Notes under the pieces: generated by a model
Databases searched by the model: none
What the model saw: the letters and a program-made list of their open reading frames with translations, nothing else
What the model was told of the DNA's origin: nothing
Source: Pelodictyon phaeoclathratiforme BU-1
GTDB lineage: Bacteria > Bacteroidota > Chlorobiia > Chlorobiales > Chlorobiaceae
DNA: 64,000 bases
Reading direction: 5' to 3'
Assembly (NCBI RefSeq): GCF_000020645.1
Contig: NC_011060.1
Coordinates: 1,052,501-1,116,500, forward strand
In this document: positions 54,146-61,256 of the stretch, piece by piece
Numbering within the stretch: the stretch's first letter is position 1
Layout: each line of letters begins with the position of its first letter
Position numbers and translations under genes: made by a program

Positions 54146-55387
54146 ATGACAAAGCCATATGAAATTTCCAAAGAACTTGTCTTGAAAGCGTATCAACAAG
54201 TGAAATCTAATGGAGGTGCAGCCGGTGTAGACCGAGAATCGTTACAGGCATTTGAAACAAAACTGAAAGACAACCTGTACAAGGTATGGAACAGGCTCAG
54301 TTCCGGCAGTTATTTTCCGCCGCCGGTAAGGGGTGTGGGCATTCCGAAGAAATCTGGAGGAGTGCGTATGCTTGGTGTTCCAACCGTGGCGGACAGGGTA
54401 GCTCAAAGCGTTGTAAAAATGGTGCTTGAGCCCATATTGGAACCAGTTTTTCATGAAGATTCGTATGGTTATCGTCCGGGGCGTTCAGCTCATGACGCTA
54501 TAGCTGTAGTGAGGAAGAGAAATTGGGAATATGATTGGGTTGTAGAATTCGACATCAAGGGGCTGTTTGATAACATCGATCATGAGTTGTTAATGCGCGC
54601 TCTTCGGAAACATTGCCAAACTCCTTGGGTTTTTCTTTACGTAGAGCGGTGGCTAAAGGCACCGATGGAGACCCCGGAAGGTGAGCTGATAGAACGGACA
54701 AAAGGAACGCCCCAAGGGGGAGTGGTGAGTCCACTGTTGGCGAACCTGTTTCTGCACTATGCGTTTGACCGGTGGGTGAGCGAAAATCTACCCGGTGTGC
54801 CGTTTTGTCGGTACTCCGATGATGGCGTTCTTCACTGTAAAAGCAAGATACAGGCAGAGCTGGTAAAGCGAAAGATTGGTGAGCGTTTTCGTGAGTGCGG
54901 ATTAGAGTTACACCCTGATAAGACGCAAATAGTGTATTGCAGGGATAGCAATCGCAAGGACGAGCATCCAGTAAATCAGTTTACATTTCTTGGTTTTACC
55001 TTCTGTTCACGGGAAGCCAAGAAGAAAGATGGAACTTACTTTATTGGGTTTCTGCCGGGAGTAAGCCGGGATGCACTGCGACACATGCGGCAGACGATCA
55101 GAAGGTGGAAGCTACAGCTCAAAAACAGCTTGGAACTTGCGGATTTATCAGCACAGTTCAACCCGATACTGAGGGGATGGAAGAACTACTACACGCGATT
55201 TTACGGTTCAGCAATGGCTCCGGTTTGGCAACACATGAACTATTACTTGGCACACTGGATGATGAGAAAGTACAAGCAATTGAGTGGGCACAAAACCAGA
55301 GCAAGCAGAAAACTGCGACTTCTGGCGGAAGAGAATCCAAACTTATTTGCGCATTGGAAAGCGGGGTATACCTCGATGGCTAGATGA
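54146..55387 (+). CDS. ltrA: Group II intron reverse transcriptase/maturase
   Basis: A 413-residue reverse transcriptase with GGAAGVDRESL (RT0/1), the catalytic-site motif CRYSDDGVLHC (YSDD, where most introns have YADD), GTPQGGVVSPLLANLFLHY and the LGFTF region. A GIIM maturase domain (LNPILRGWKNYY-type, here FNPILRGWKNYYTRFYGS) follows. No HNH endonuclease domain is visible at the C-terminus. It assists splicing and retrohoming of its own intron. It is not of the DGR class, which lacks the maturase domain. AAGGAGCTG precedes the ATG. Confidence 0.93.
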   Translation: MTKPYEISKELVLKAYQQVKSNGGAAGVDRESLQAFETKLKDNLYKVWNRLSSGSYFPPPVRGVGIPKKSGGVRMLGVPTVADRVAQSVVKMVLEPILEPVFHEDSYGYRPGRSAHDAIAVVRKRNWEYDWVVEFDIKGLFDNIDHELLMRALRKHCQTPWVFLYVERWLKAPMETPEGELIERTKGTPQGGVVSPLLANLFLHYAFDRWVSENLPGVPFCRYSDDGVLHCKSKIQAELVKRKIGERFRECGLELHPDKTQIVYCRDSNRKDEHPVNQFTFLGFTFCSREAKKKDGTYFIGFLPGVSRDALRHMRQTIRRWKLQLKNSLELADLSAQFNPILRGWKNYYTRFYGSAMAPVWQHMNYYLAHWMMRKYKQLSGHKTRASRKLRLLAEENPNLFAHWKAGYTSMAR

Positions 55388-55390
55388 TGG

Positions 55391-55424
55391 GAGCCGGATG
55401 AGCGGGGACGTTCCTGTCCGGATC
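55391..55424 (+). ncRNA. Group II intron domain V
   Basis: A 34-base hairpin: nine-base outer strand GAGCCGGAT pairing with GTCCGGATC, the CT bulge, then GAGCG-GGGA-CGTTC with a GNRA loop. The AGC catalytic triad is at the 5' side. Domain VI follows (to 55463) with stem CTGGAGG/CCTCCGG and a candidate branch-point A in TCTACTC. Confidence 0.92.
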
Positions 55425-55541
55425 TGCGAGGGGCTGGAGGTGAAATTCCTCCGGTCTACTCACCTACAGAATATGGTTCCACGTTTATCCTTGTAGAATT
55501 ACTTCTCAATTTTATCATATACCCCGCAGGGTACTTAACCT

Positions 55542-57053
55542 ATGGAACAACAGATACTCAATTATCAGATAGAGCGTCTCCTTGGAGAGGGTGGGATGAG
55601 CCGGGTCTATCTTGGCATCCATCCGGTGACGGGCCAGAAAGTGGCAATCAAGGAACTGCTCGAGCATTTGGCCAATCATGATGATCTGCGTCAGCGGTTT
55701 CGCCAGGAGGCGCAATTTATGGCAAAATTGAATCATCAGCATATTGTTCGTTTGATCCGCTATGAGGAGATAGGAAACCGTCTCTTTCTTGTGCAGGAAT
55801 ATGTTGCAGGGGTAACTCTTGAGGAGTACATAACAAATCAAAGAGGGCTGATTCCGGAACAGGAAGCGATAGGGCTTTTTTGCCAGTTACTCGATGCATT
55901 TGCCTATGCGCATGATAATGATGTGATTCACAGGGATATCAAGCCATCAAATATTCTTATTACAAAAAGCAATCAAGTCAAGGTTGTCGATTTTGGCATT
56001 GCGAGGATAGCCGGTGGAAGCAGTGGTACCCTGCGCACCAGGACGGGTGTTCGGATGGGGACCGTAGCCTATATGAGTCCTGAGCAGGTGAATGGGCGCG
56101 AGGTTGATGATCGAACGGATATCTACTCTCTTGGAGTGCTGTTGTATCAGATGCTTACCGGGAAAGCGCCGTACAATATGGATGTGGAATCGGAATTTGA
56201 GGTACAGGTCAAGATTGTCAGGGAGCCGTTGCCGAGGATGAAAAGTACATATGAGTTTGTGTCGGACAGGATGCAGGCAATAGTGGATAAAGCAACGGCA
56301 AAAGAGAGGGAGGATCGGTACCGGAACTGCCATGATTTTATGCAGGCGATGAAGGTGTCTGTACCGCCACCGCCACCACCGCAGCCACCATCGCCATCAT
56401 CGCCGCCACCGGCACAGCAGCCACCACCGCCACAGCAGCCACCACCACCGCTGCCGCCGCCACAGCCATCTTCAGTGAATCTGAAAGCCGTGGTAATAGC
56501 TGTGATTGTGGCGCTTGTTCTTGTTGTGTTGGGGGTGATGAGCAGCAGTAAAAAGGAGGCGCCGGCAGAGGCAGCCGTTTCCGAATATCCGGCAGGGGTA
56601 GCTGCCGCGCCCGCTGCTCCTGCCGTCGAATATCCGGTAGAAGCTTCCGCTCCAACGGTTTTGCATGAAATTGGCAAGCCATATGAAGGCGGCATTATTT
56701 TTTATGTTGATGAGAGTGGCCAGCATGGACTGATTGCAGCCACATCGGATATTGCGGGTCACTCTGAAGGGCATGATGAAGGTTTTTTTTCCTGGGATGA
56801 CGCTGCCAGCAAATGTGATCTGCTGGTAATGAATGGTTATAGCGACTGGGTTTTACCAGATAAAGAAAAATTGAACCAGTTGTATCTTCAAAAAAGTGCG
56901 GTTGGCGGTTTTGCGGTTGGCGACGGTGATGCCTACTGGAGTTCGTCGGAGTATAGCACGGGTGATGCGTGGGGCCAGGAATTCAACGGTGGAGTCCAGG
57001 AACAGGGAAGCAAGGCTTTCAGCGGTCGAGTTCGGGCTGTACGCTATTTTTAA
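55542..57053 (+). CDS. Ser/Thr protein kinase - transmembrane - Lcl domain receptor kinase
   Basis: A 503-residue Hanks-type kinase. The glycine loop is LLGEGGMSRVYLG, the catalytic loop VIHRDIKPSNILI, the metal loop VVDFGIAR, and the activation end MSPEQVNG. After residue 270 come a proline-rich stretch (56366-56468, CCA/CCG repeats), a membrane segment near 315-333, and an Lcl/DUF1566 domain from about 375 (EIGKPYEGGIIFYVD, GYSDWVLPDKEKLNQLYL, YWSSSEY, GRVRAVRYF). The topology is kinase inside, lectin-like sensor outside. Its N-terminus (MEQQILNYQIERL) matches two paralogues in the cluster. Confidence 0.92.
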   Translation: MEQQILNYQIERLLGEGGMSRVYLGIHPVTGQKVAIKELLEHLANHDDLRQRFRQEAQFMAKLNHQHIVRLIRYEEIGNRLFLVQEYVAGVTLEEYITNQRGLIPEQEAIGLFCQLLDAFAYAHDNDVIHRDIKPSNILITKSNQVKVVDFGIARIAGGSSGTLRTRTGVRMGTVAYMSPEQVNGREVDDRTDIYSLGVLLYQMLTGKAPYNMDVESEFEVQVKIVREPLPRMKSTYEFVSDRMQAIVDKATAKEREDRYRNCHDFMQAMKVSVPPPPPPQPPSPSSPPPAQQPPPPQQPPPPLPPPQPSSVNLKAVVIAVIVALVLVVLGVMSSSKKEAPAEAAVSEYPAGVAAAPAAPAVEYPVEASAPTVLHEIGKPYEGGIIFYVDESGQHGLIAATSDIAGHSEGHDEGFFSWDDAASKCDLLVMNGYSDWVLPDKEKLNQLYLQKSAVGGFAVGDGDAYWSSSEYSTGDAWGQEFNGGVQEQGSKAFSGRVRAVRYF

Positions 57054-57091
57054 TCAGTTGACCACTTCTTCATGATCTTTCAGGTGTAACC

Positions 57092-58351
57092 ATGGAACAA
57101 CAGATACTCAAATACCGCATCGAGCGTGAACTTGGCCAGGGCGGGATGAGCCGGGTCTACCTTGGTGTCGATCCGGTGACTGGTCAGCGAGTGGCCATTA
57201 AGGCGTTATTGCCGCATCTTGCCGGTGATCCCTATGTGCGATCACTTTTTGAACGTGAGGCCAAAGCGTTGGCAAAACTGGATCATCCCGGTATTGTCAG
57301 TTTGATTGACTACCACCCCGATAAACTCTTGCTGGTACAGCAGTATATCGATGGAATGGATCTGGAGGAGTACATCACCCACCACCGCGGTCCCATTCCG
57401 GAAGAGGAGAGCAAGGAGCTTTTCTGCAAATTGCTTGAAGCCTTTGCCTATGTGCACCGTAGCGGCGTTATCCATCGTGACATCAAGCCCGCCAACATCC
57501 TCATGACCAGGGGGAACCAGGTCAAGGTTGTGGACTTTGGGATAGCCAAAGACACCAACATTGCCCGCGAAACGGCCACAGGCCTCAGCCCCGGAACCGT
57601 GGCCTACATGAGCCCGGAGCAGATCAAAAGCAAGCAGGGGGAGCCGCTCGACCATCGTACCGATATCTACTCCCTTGGCGTGGTGCTCCATCAGATGCTC
57701 ACCGGCAAAGCGCCCTACAATACAGCAACGGAGGAGGATTTTGAAATTCAATCCAAAATAGTCAAAGAGCCGCTGCCGAGGATGAAGGGCATCTACGAAT
57801 ATGTCTCAAAGGAGATGCAGGCCATTGTCGACAAGGCAACAGCGAAAGATCGCAACCAGCGTTACCAGAGCTGCGAAGAATTTCTGCGAGCCATCAGGGC
57901 GCTCAGGCCACAGCGACCACCAAAACCCGACTGGCGGGAGTGGCTGCGCGACAAACGGGTTATGGCTGGAGCAGTACTGTTGTTGCTGTTTTTCGTGGGG
58001 CTCTTCGCATTCAGTAGTGCGCCAAAGCCTCCGGAAGTGCCTGTTGAGGAGCCAGTTGCCGCTTTTCCTGTGCCACCGGTCGTTGTTGTTGTCGATTCAG
58101 CCGCCATAAAAAGGGAGATGGCCCGGCAAGCCGCAGAAGGTCGGATAGCAAAGCGCCGGGAAAAGGCGCGTCAGGCAGAGCTTGCGGGGCTCCGGCGTGA
58201 GAAAGACTCGCTTTCAGCGCTTCTGCTCTCCAAAAGAAACCCTGTAAGGGTAAACCGTGCATCTCTGACGGTCAAAAGAAAAGCAGTCGCCCCTCCGGTA
58301 CCTGTTCCTGTTCCGGCAAAGCCCTCCAGAATTGACGTACAAACGTTTTAA
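57092..58351 (+). CDS. Ser/Thr protein kinase with transmembrane segment
   Basis: A 419-residue Hanks-type kinase starting MEQQILKYRIERELGQGGMS. All core motifs are present (VAIKALLPHL, VIHRDIKPANILM, VVDFGIAK, GTVAYMSPEQIK). A membrane segment lies near 289-308. The C-terminal 90 residues are a basic coiled region (KREMARQAAEGRIAKRREKA) and a Pro/Val tail without a recognisable sensor fold. The secreted FGE protein begins 38 bases downstream and may be its extracytoplasmic partner. It lies 38 bases after the previous kinase. Confidence 0.9.
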   Translation: MEQQILKYRIERELGQGGMSRVYLGVDPVTGQRVAIKALLPHLAGDPYVRSLFEREAKALAKLDHPGIVSLIDYHPDKLLLVQQYIDGMDLEEYITHHRGPIPEEESKELFCKLLEAFAYVHRSGVIHRDIKPANILMTRGNQVKVVDFGIAKDTNIARETATGLSPGTVAYMSPEQIKSKQGEPLDHRTDIYSLGVVLHQMLTGKAPYNTATEEDFEIQSKIVKEPLPRMKGIYEYVSKEMQAIVDKATAKDRNQRYQSCEEFLRAIRALRPQRPPKPDWREWLRDKRVMAGAVLLLLFFVGLFAFSSAPKPPEVPVEEPVAAFPVPPVVVVVDSAAIKREMARQAAEGRIAKRREKARQAELAGLRREKDSLSALLLSKRNPVRVNRASLTVKRKAVAPPVPVPVPAKPSRIDVQTF

Positions 58352-58389
58352 CCATTGAATCCTTTAACCACTTTTTTGTGGGTCAAAAA

Positions 58390-59193
58390 ATGAAACCAAA
58401 ACGAATCTGTTCTCCTGTTTCAGCCCTTCTTGTTGCGGCGGTTATTTTTTTCGGCGGAGCATTGCCAGCGAAAGCAATGGAGTTTGTGCTGATCCCTGGC
58501 GGCACGTTTACGATGGGGAGCCCGGCAGGTGAGGTTGGCCATCAAAACAATGAAACTCAACATCAGGTAAAAGTGAGTGACTTTTACATCGCCGAATATG
58601 AAGTAACGGTTGCCGAGTTCAGGAAATTTGTGGCAGCAAAAGGGTACCAGTGGAACGAAGGTACCCAGGGTGAAGCAAACGATCCTGTGGTTAATGTGAG
58701 CTGGAACGATGCTGTGGCCTACTGCAAAGCGCTCTCGGCAAAAACGGGTAAGAGGTGTCGTTTGCCCACCGAAGCAGAGTGGGAGTATGCCTGCCGTGCG
58801 GGCAGCAGAACTCCCTTCAATACAGGACAAAACCTGACGACCGGTCAGGCCAACTATAACGGCAATTATCCCTACAATGGCAATCCGAAAGGTGTGTACC
58901 GTCAGAAAATTGTTCCGGTAAACACTTTTGCACCTAATCGATGGGGGCTGTATAATATGCATGGTAATGTCTGGGAGTGGTGCAGTGATTGGTACAGTGA
59001 AACCTATTATGACGAATGTAAAGCGCAAGGTGTTGTTACCAATCCCACCGGGCCATCAACGCGTTCGCGCCGTGTAATTCGTGGCGGGGGCTGGAGCGAC
59101 GATGCCGAGTACTGTCGGTCGGCGTATCGGAGCGACAACACCCCCGACTACCGGAGCAACGGCGTGGGCTTCCGCCCGGTTTTCGTCCCGTAG
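58390..59193 (+). CDS. Secreted FGE/SUMF1-fold protein
   Basis: A 267-residue protein with a signal peptide (PVSALLVAAVIFFGGALPA, cleaved near AKA) and one FGE-sulfatase (C-type-lectin-related) domain: MEFVLIPGGTFTMGSPAGEV, FYIAEYEVTVAEFRKFV, RLPTEAEWEYACRAG, NMHGNVWEWCSDWY, RVIRGGGW, NGVGFRPVFVP. The cysteine pair of formylglycine enzymes is not in place, so it is likely a binding protein. Codons in the last 35 residues are AGC, GAC, TAC, AAC, ACC and GGC at exposed positions, the pattern of a DGR variable repeat. Structured element B starts at its stop codon. The start at 58390 is preferred over a GTG at 58378. Confidence 0.85.
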   Translation: MKPKRICSPVSALLVAAVIFFGGALPAKAMEFVLIPGGTFTMGSPAGEVGHQNNETQHQVKVSDFYIAEYEVTVAEFRKFVAAKGYQWNEGTQGEANDPVVNVSWNDAVAYCKALSAKTGKRCRLPTEAEWEYACRAGSRTPFNTGQNLTTGQANYNGNYPYNGNPKGVYRQKIVPVNTFAPNRWGLYNMHGNVWEWCSDWYSETYYDECKAQGVVTNPTGPSTRSRRVIRGGGWSDDAEYCRSAYRSDNTPDYRSNGVGFRPVFVP

Positions 59194-59350
59194 TCAGTTG
59201 GCAGCTCATTCCGACTTTGTTTTTTGAGCGAGAGGGCAGTACCAACATTTTGGTGAGCGGTGGTGAGGGACGAACCGCCGCACGCCAAAATGTTCCGGTC
59301 ACAACCGACTACAGAAACGTCCACCGCAGGTGGACCGCCGATTTTTTTTT
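59191..59350 (+). ncRNA. Structured element B following the FGE gene
   Basis: It starts at the stop codon with the same TAGTCAGTTGGCAG as element A. The outer stem is AACATTTTGG (59244-59253) with CCAAAATGTT (59285-59294); the inner stem GCGGTGGT (59257-59264) pairs with ACCGCCGC (59274-59281) around GAGGGACGA. A second hairpin, GTCCACC-GCA-GGTGGAC, is followed by CGCCGATTTTTTTTT. The inner core matches element A; the outer stems do not, yet both pair. Function unknown. Confidence 0.6.
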
Positions 59351-59598
59351 GAAAGTGCTGATCTCTTGCAGGGTTATCAAACCGGTTTATCGCGTTCTGC
59401 TCATGCCGATAAAACTTTTTGCCCTGCCCGTTGGAATTGCTTTTGATCGCGATTGTTTTGTACACAAAGCGCGAAAAGCGTTGATGATTTTTTCAAAGAA
59501 CACTGAGTGGCGGGGGCGGCCTTTCCAGGCTTTTACCCGGTGATCAATCCAACCCTTTGCCGGTGAGGAGTGGGGGCTTGCTTCCGGTCACATTTTTT

Positions 59599-59637
59599 CG
59601 CAAGATACACATAAAGCGTGAAAACGGCGAAGCGTAA
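59599..59637 (+). repeat. 39-bp direct repeat, right island boundary
   Basis: Identical over 39 bases to 47145-47183 (CGCAAGATACACATAAAGCG to GCGTAA). Between 59351 and this repeat no gene is evident; a 46-codon frame starting MPIKLFALPVGIAFDRDCFV at 59404 has no ribosome site. Confidence 0.85.
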
Positions 59638-59839
59638 ATAATGAAATCACATGTATTAACAATGTGTATTGGTTGGAAATAACATGCTTTTTCCGCATCT
59701 TTTTTTTGAATTATTTTTATCGATTTTATATATCCCGAGGTTCGTGGATCGAGTTGGTCTGTTCCGGCATTTCGGGCAGTGGCCGGGAGTGACAAGGTAA
59801 CGACTGCCCCAATTTAACTGAAATAAGGAGGGTAATTAC

Positions 59840-60145
59840 ATGGCAACAGTGGCAAGCTACAGTATTCTCTTTTATGGTAGCCCGGAAGGTTACCAGACGA
59901 ATCGCGCTCAGATTCAGTTGAGTGATGCGGCCGGGGCGACCCTGGCCTGGGTTCGATTCAATGATCCCGGTATGGTATTTGAAGCCGATGCGAATGATGG
60001 CGGTATCATCAAGATGCATCTTCCTTCAACAATGTTTCAAAGTGTTCTTGATGTGCTCCGTAATGAGAAACCCATAAACGTTTACTTTGCACAAGGACGC
60101 GGTTTTTTGGGAACATCGCTTGAACCTGTGGGTGAGGGTGAGTAG
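59840..60145 (+). CDS. Small hypothetical protein, 101 aa
   Basis: A soluble protein starting MATVASYSILFYGSPEGYQT behind AATAAGGAGGGTAATTAC, a very good ribosome site. It looks like a small beta-sandwich (AQIQLSDAAGATLAWVRFND, INVYFAQGRGFLGTSLEP). No family recognised. Its upstream region (59640-59839) is long and AT-rich and probably contains its own promoter just outside the island boundary. Confidence 0.65.
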   Translation: MATVASYSILFYGSPEGYQTNRAQIQLSDAAGATLAWVRFNDPGMVFEADANDGGIIKMHLPSTMFQSVLDVLRNEKPINVYFAQGRGFLGTSLEPVGEGE

Positions 60146-60181
60146 AAACTGATTTTCGCAAGCCATACATCAGGAATATTT

Positions 60182-60318
60182 ATGGCGATCATCGATCTCA
60201 ACATGGGGCGGTGTTATTTTTTATCACGCATCTGCCAAAGAGGCTATTGAGCTTGATGTTCCTGCCATGAATTTCCTGATGGTGGATGGTGAGGGCAATT
60301 CTGATAAATCATCCGCCA
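60182..60318 (+). pseudogene. GyrI-like small-molecule-binding protein, remnant
   Basis: The ATG frame gives MAIIDLN and then stops; shifting frame gives FYHASAKEAIELDVPAMNFL followed by MVDGEGN, which closely follows the N-terminus of GyrI-like proteins (SAKE-x-x-x-x-D-V-P-x-M-N-F-L-M-x-D-G-E-G). Similarity ends at about 60300. An 11-bp inverted repeat (TGCCAAAGAGG at 60233, complement at 60384) encloses the rest. Confidence 0.65.
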
Positions 60319-60500
60319 GCCGATGGAGAGATGAGCGTTGTTCTGCCCACCAATTCCCTGTCGCACACACCTCTTCGATAACCACCTCTTTGGCACTCTT
60401 GTTATTTTGTTGCAAAACATAAGAAAAAGCCTTATAATGGATAAAATTAATCCGGTTTATAGTTTTTTTCTTGTAACCTTAAATAAAAAAAGGAAATATC

Positions 60501-61091
60501 ATGAGTGTGCTCGTTGGCCGCAAGGCTCCTGATTTTGATGTTGCAGCCGTTGTCAATGGTTCGCAGTTTGTTGATTCGTGCAAGCTTTCTGATTACAAGG
60601 GCAAGTATGTGGTGCTCTTCTTTTATCCACTTGATTTTACCTTTGTCTGTCCGACAGAGCTGCACGCCTTTCAGGAGAAGCTTCAGGAGTTCCGTGACAG
60701 GAATGTTGAGCTGATCGGCTGTTCGGTTGATTCCAAGTTTTCTCATTATGCATGGATTCGTACCCCGAGAAGTCAGGGTGGTATCGAGGGAGTGACCTAT
60801 ACGCTGCTTTCTGATCTGAACAAAACGGTTTCAGCCGATTATGATGTGCTGCTTGAAGGCGCGGGAATTGCGCTTAGGGGCCTTTTCCTGATCGACAAGG
60901 AGGGTGTTGTACAGCACCAGGTGGTCAACAATCTTCCTCTTGGACGCAATGTGGATGAAGTGCTCAGGCTTGTTGATGCGCTTCAGTTTACCGAAGAGTT
61001 CGGTGAGGTCTGTCCGGCCAACTGGAATAAAGGTGATAAATCGATGAAACCAGACGAAGAGGGATTGAAGGAATTTTTCAAAGAGACCTGA
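60501..61091 (+). CDS. 2-Cys peroxiredoxin (AhpC/TSA family)
   Basis: A 196-residue peroxiredoxin that reduces hydrogen and organic peroxides. The peroxidatic Cys is in DFTFVCPTELHAF (about residue 50), the resolving Cys in GEVCPANWNKG near the C-terminus. GGIEGVTYTLLSD and LRGLFLIDKEGVVQ are typical of Prx1/AhpC enzymes. AAAAAAAGGAAATATC precedes the ATG. A strong terminator follows. Important for an anaerobic phototroph exposed to oxygen. Confidence 0.94.
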   Translation: MSVLVGRKAPDFDVAAVVNGSQFVDSCKLSDYKGKYVVLFFYPLDFTFVCPTELHAFQEKLQEFRDRNVELIGCSVDSKFSHYAWIRTPRSQGGIEGVTYTLLSDLNKTVSADYDVLLEGAGIALRGLFLIDKEGVVQHQVVNNLPLGRNVDEVLRLVDALQFTEEFGEVCPANWNKGDKSMKPDEEGLKEFFKET

Positions 61092-61213
61092 TCACTGTTT
61101 TCATGAAGCTGATATCAGGGCCTGTTTCTTTGGAGTCCGAAGTTATGGTATGACAGGGTGTTTATTGAGTAAAGAGTGTTTTTTTGTTGTTGATTGACAG
61201 CTTGAAAGTAAGC

Positions 61214-61249
61214 TGGTTCCCCTGTTTTTTTTTAAAGGACAGGGGAACC
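61214..61249. terminator. Terminator between peroxiredoxin and proS genes
   Basis: An 11-bp perfect stem (GGTTCCCCTGT with ACAGGGGAACC) around a 14-base loop, between convergent genes. A T-rich stretch follows on the plus side. It probably ends both transcripts. Confidence 0.8.
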
Positions 61250-61256
61250 GTTTTAC

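Larger units (their letters stand above)
53630..55463 (+). mobile_element. Group II intron with reverse transcriptase/maturase
   Basis: It begins with GTGCGCTGTAGCC, the GUGCG start of bacterial group II introns, and ends CTACTCAC after a complete domain V and a domain VI with bulged adenosine. The region 53640-54145 has no convincing protein and is expected to fold as domains I-III. The maturase gene occupies the domain IV position. The intron is inserted in the 3' end of the FHA-DUF805 gene, immediately upstream of a kinase gene. Boundaries are read from consensus ends and could shift by a few bases. Confidence 0.88.

Noticed and set aside
53766..54149. A 127-codon open frame upstream of the intron maturase
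   Set aside because: Composition is not protein-like, it lies where intron RNA domains I-III are expected, and it overlaps the maturase start.
54146..55387. Reverse transcriptase near FGE genes as a possible DGR reverse transcriptase
   Set aside because: It has a maturase domain and is followed by a textbook domain V and VI, so it is a group II intron protein. No template repeat resembling the FGE 3' ends lies nearby.
58390..59193. True formylglycine-generating enzyme (sulfatase activator)
   Set aside because: No sulfatase gene is nearby and the cysteine pair expected in the C-terminal active site is not in place; the fold is more likely used for binding.
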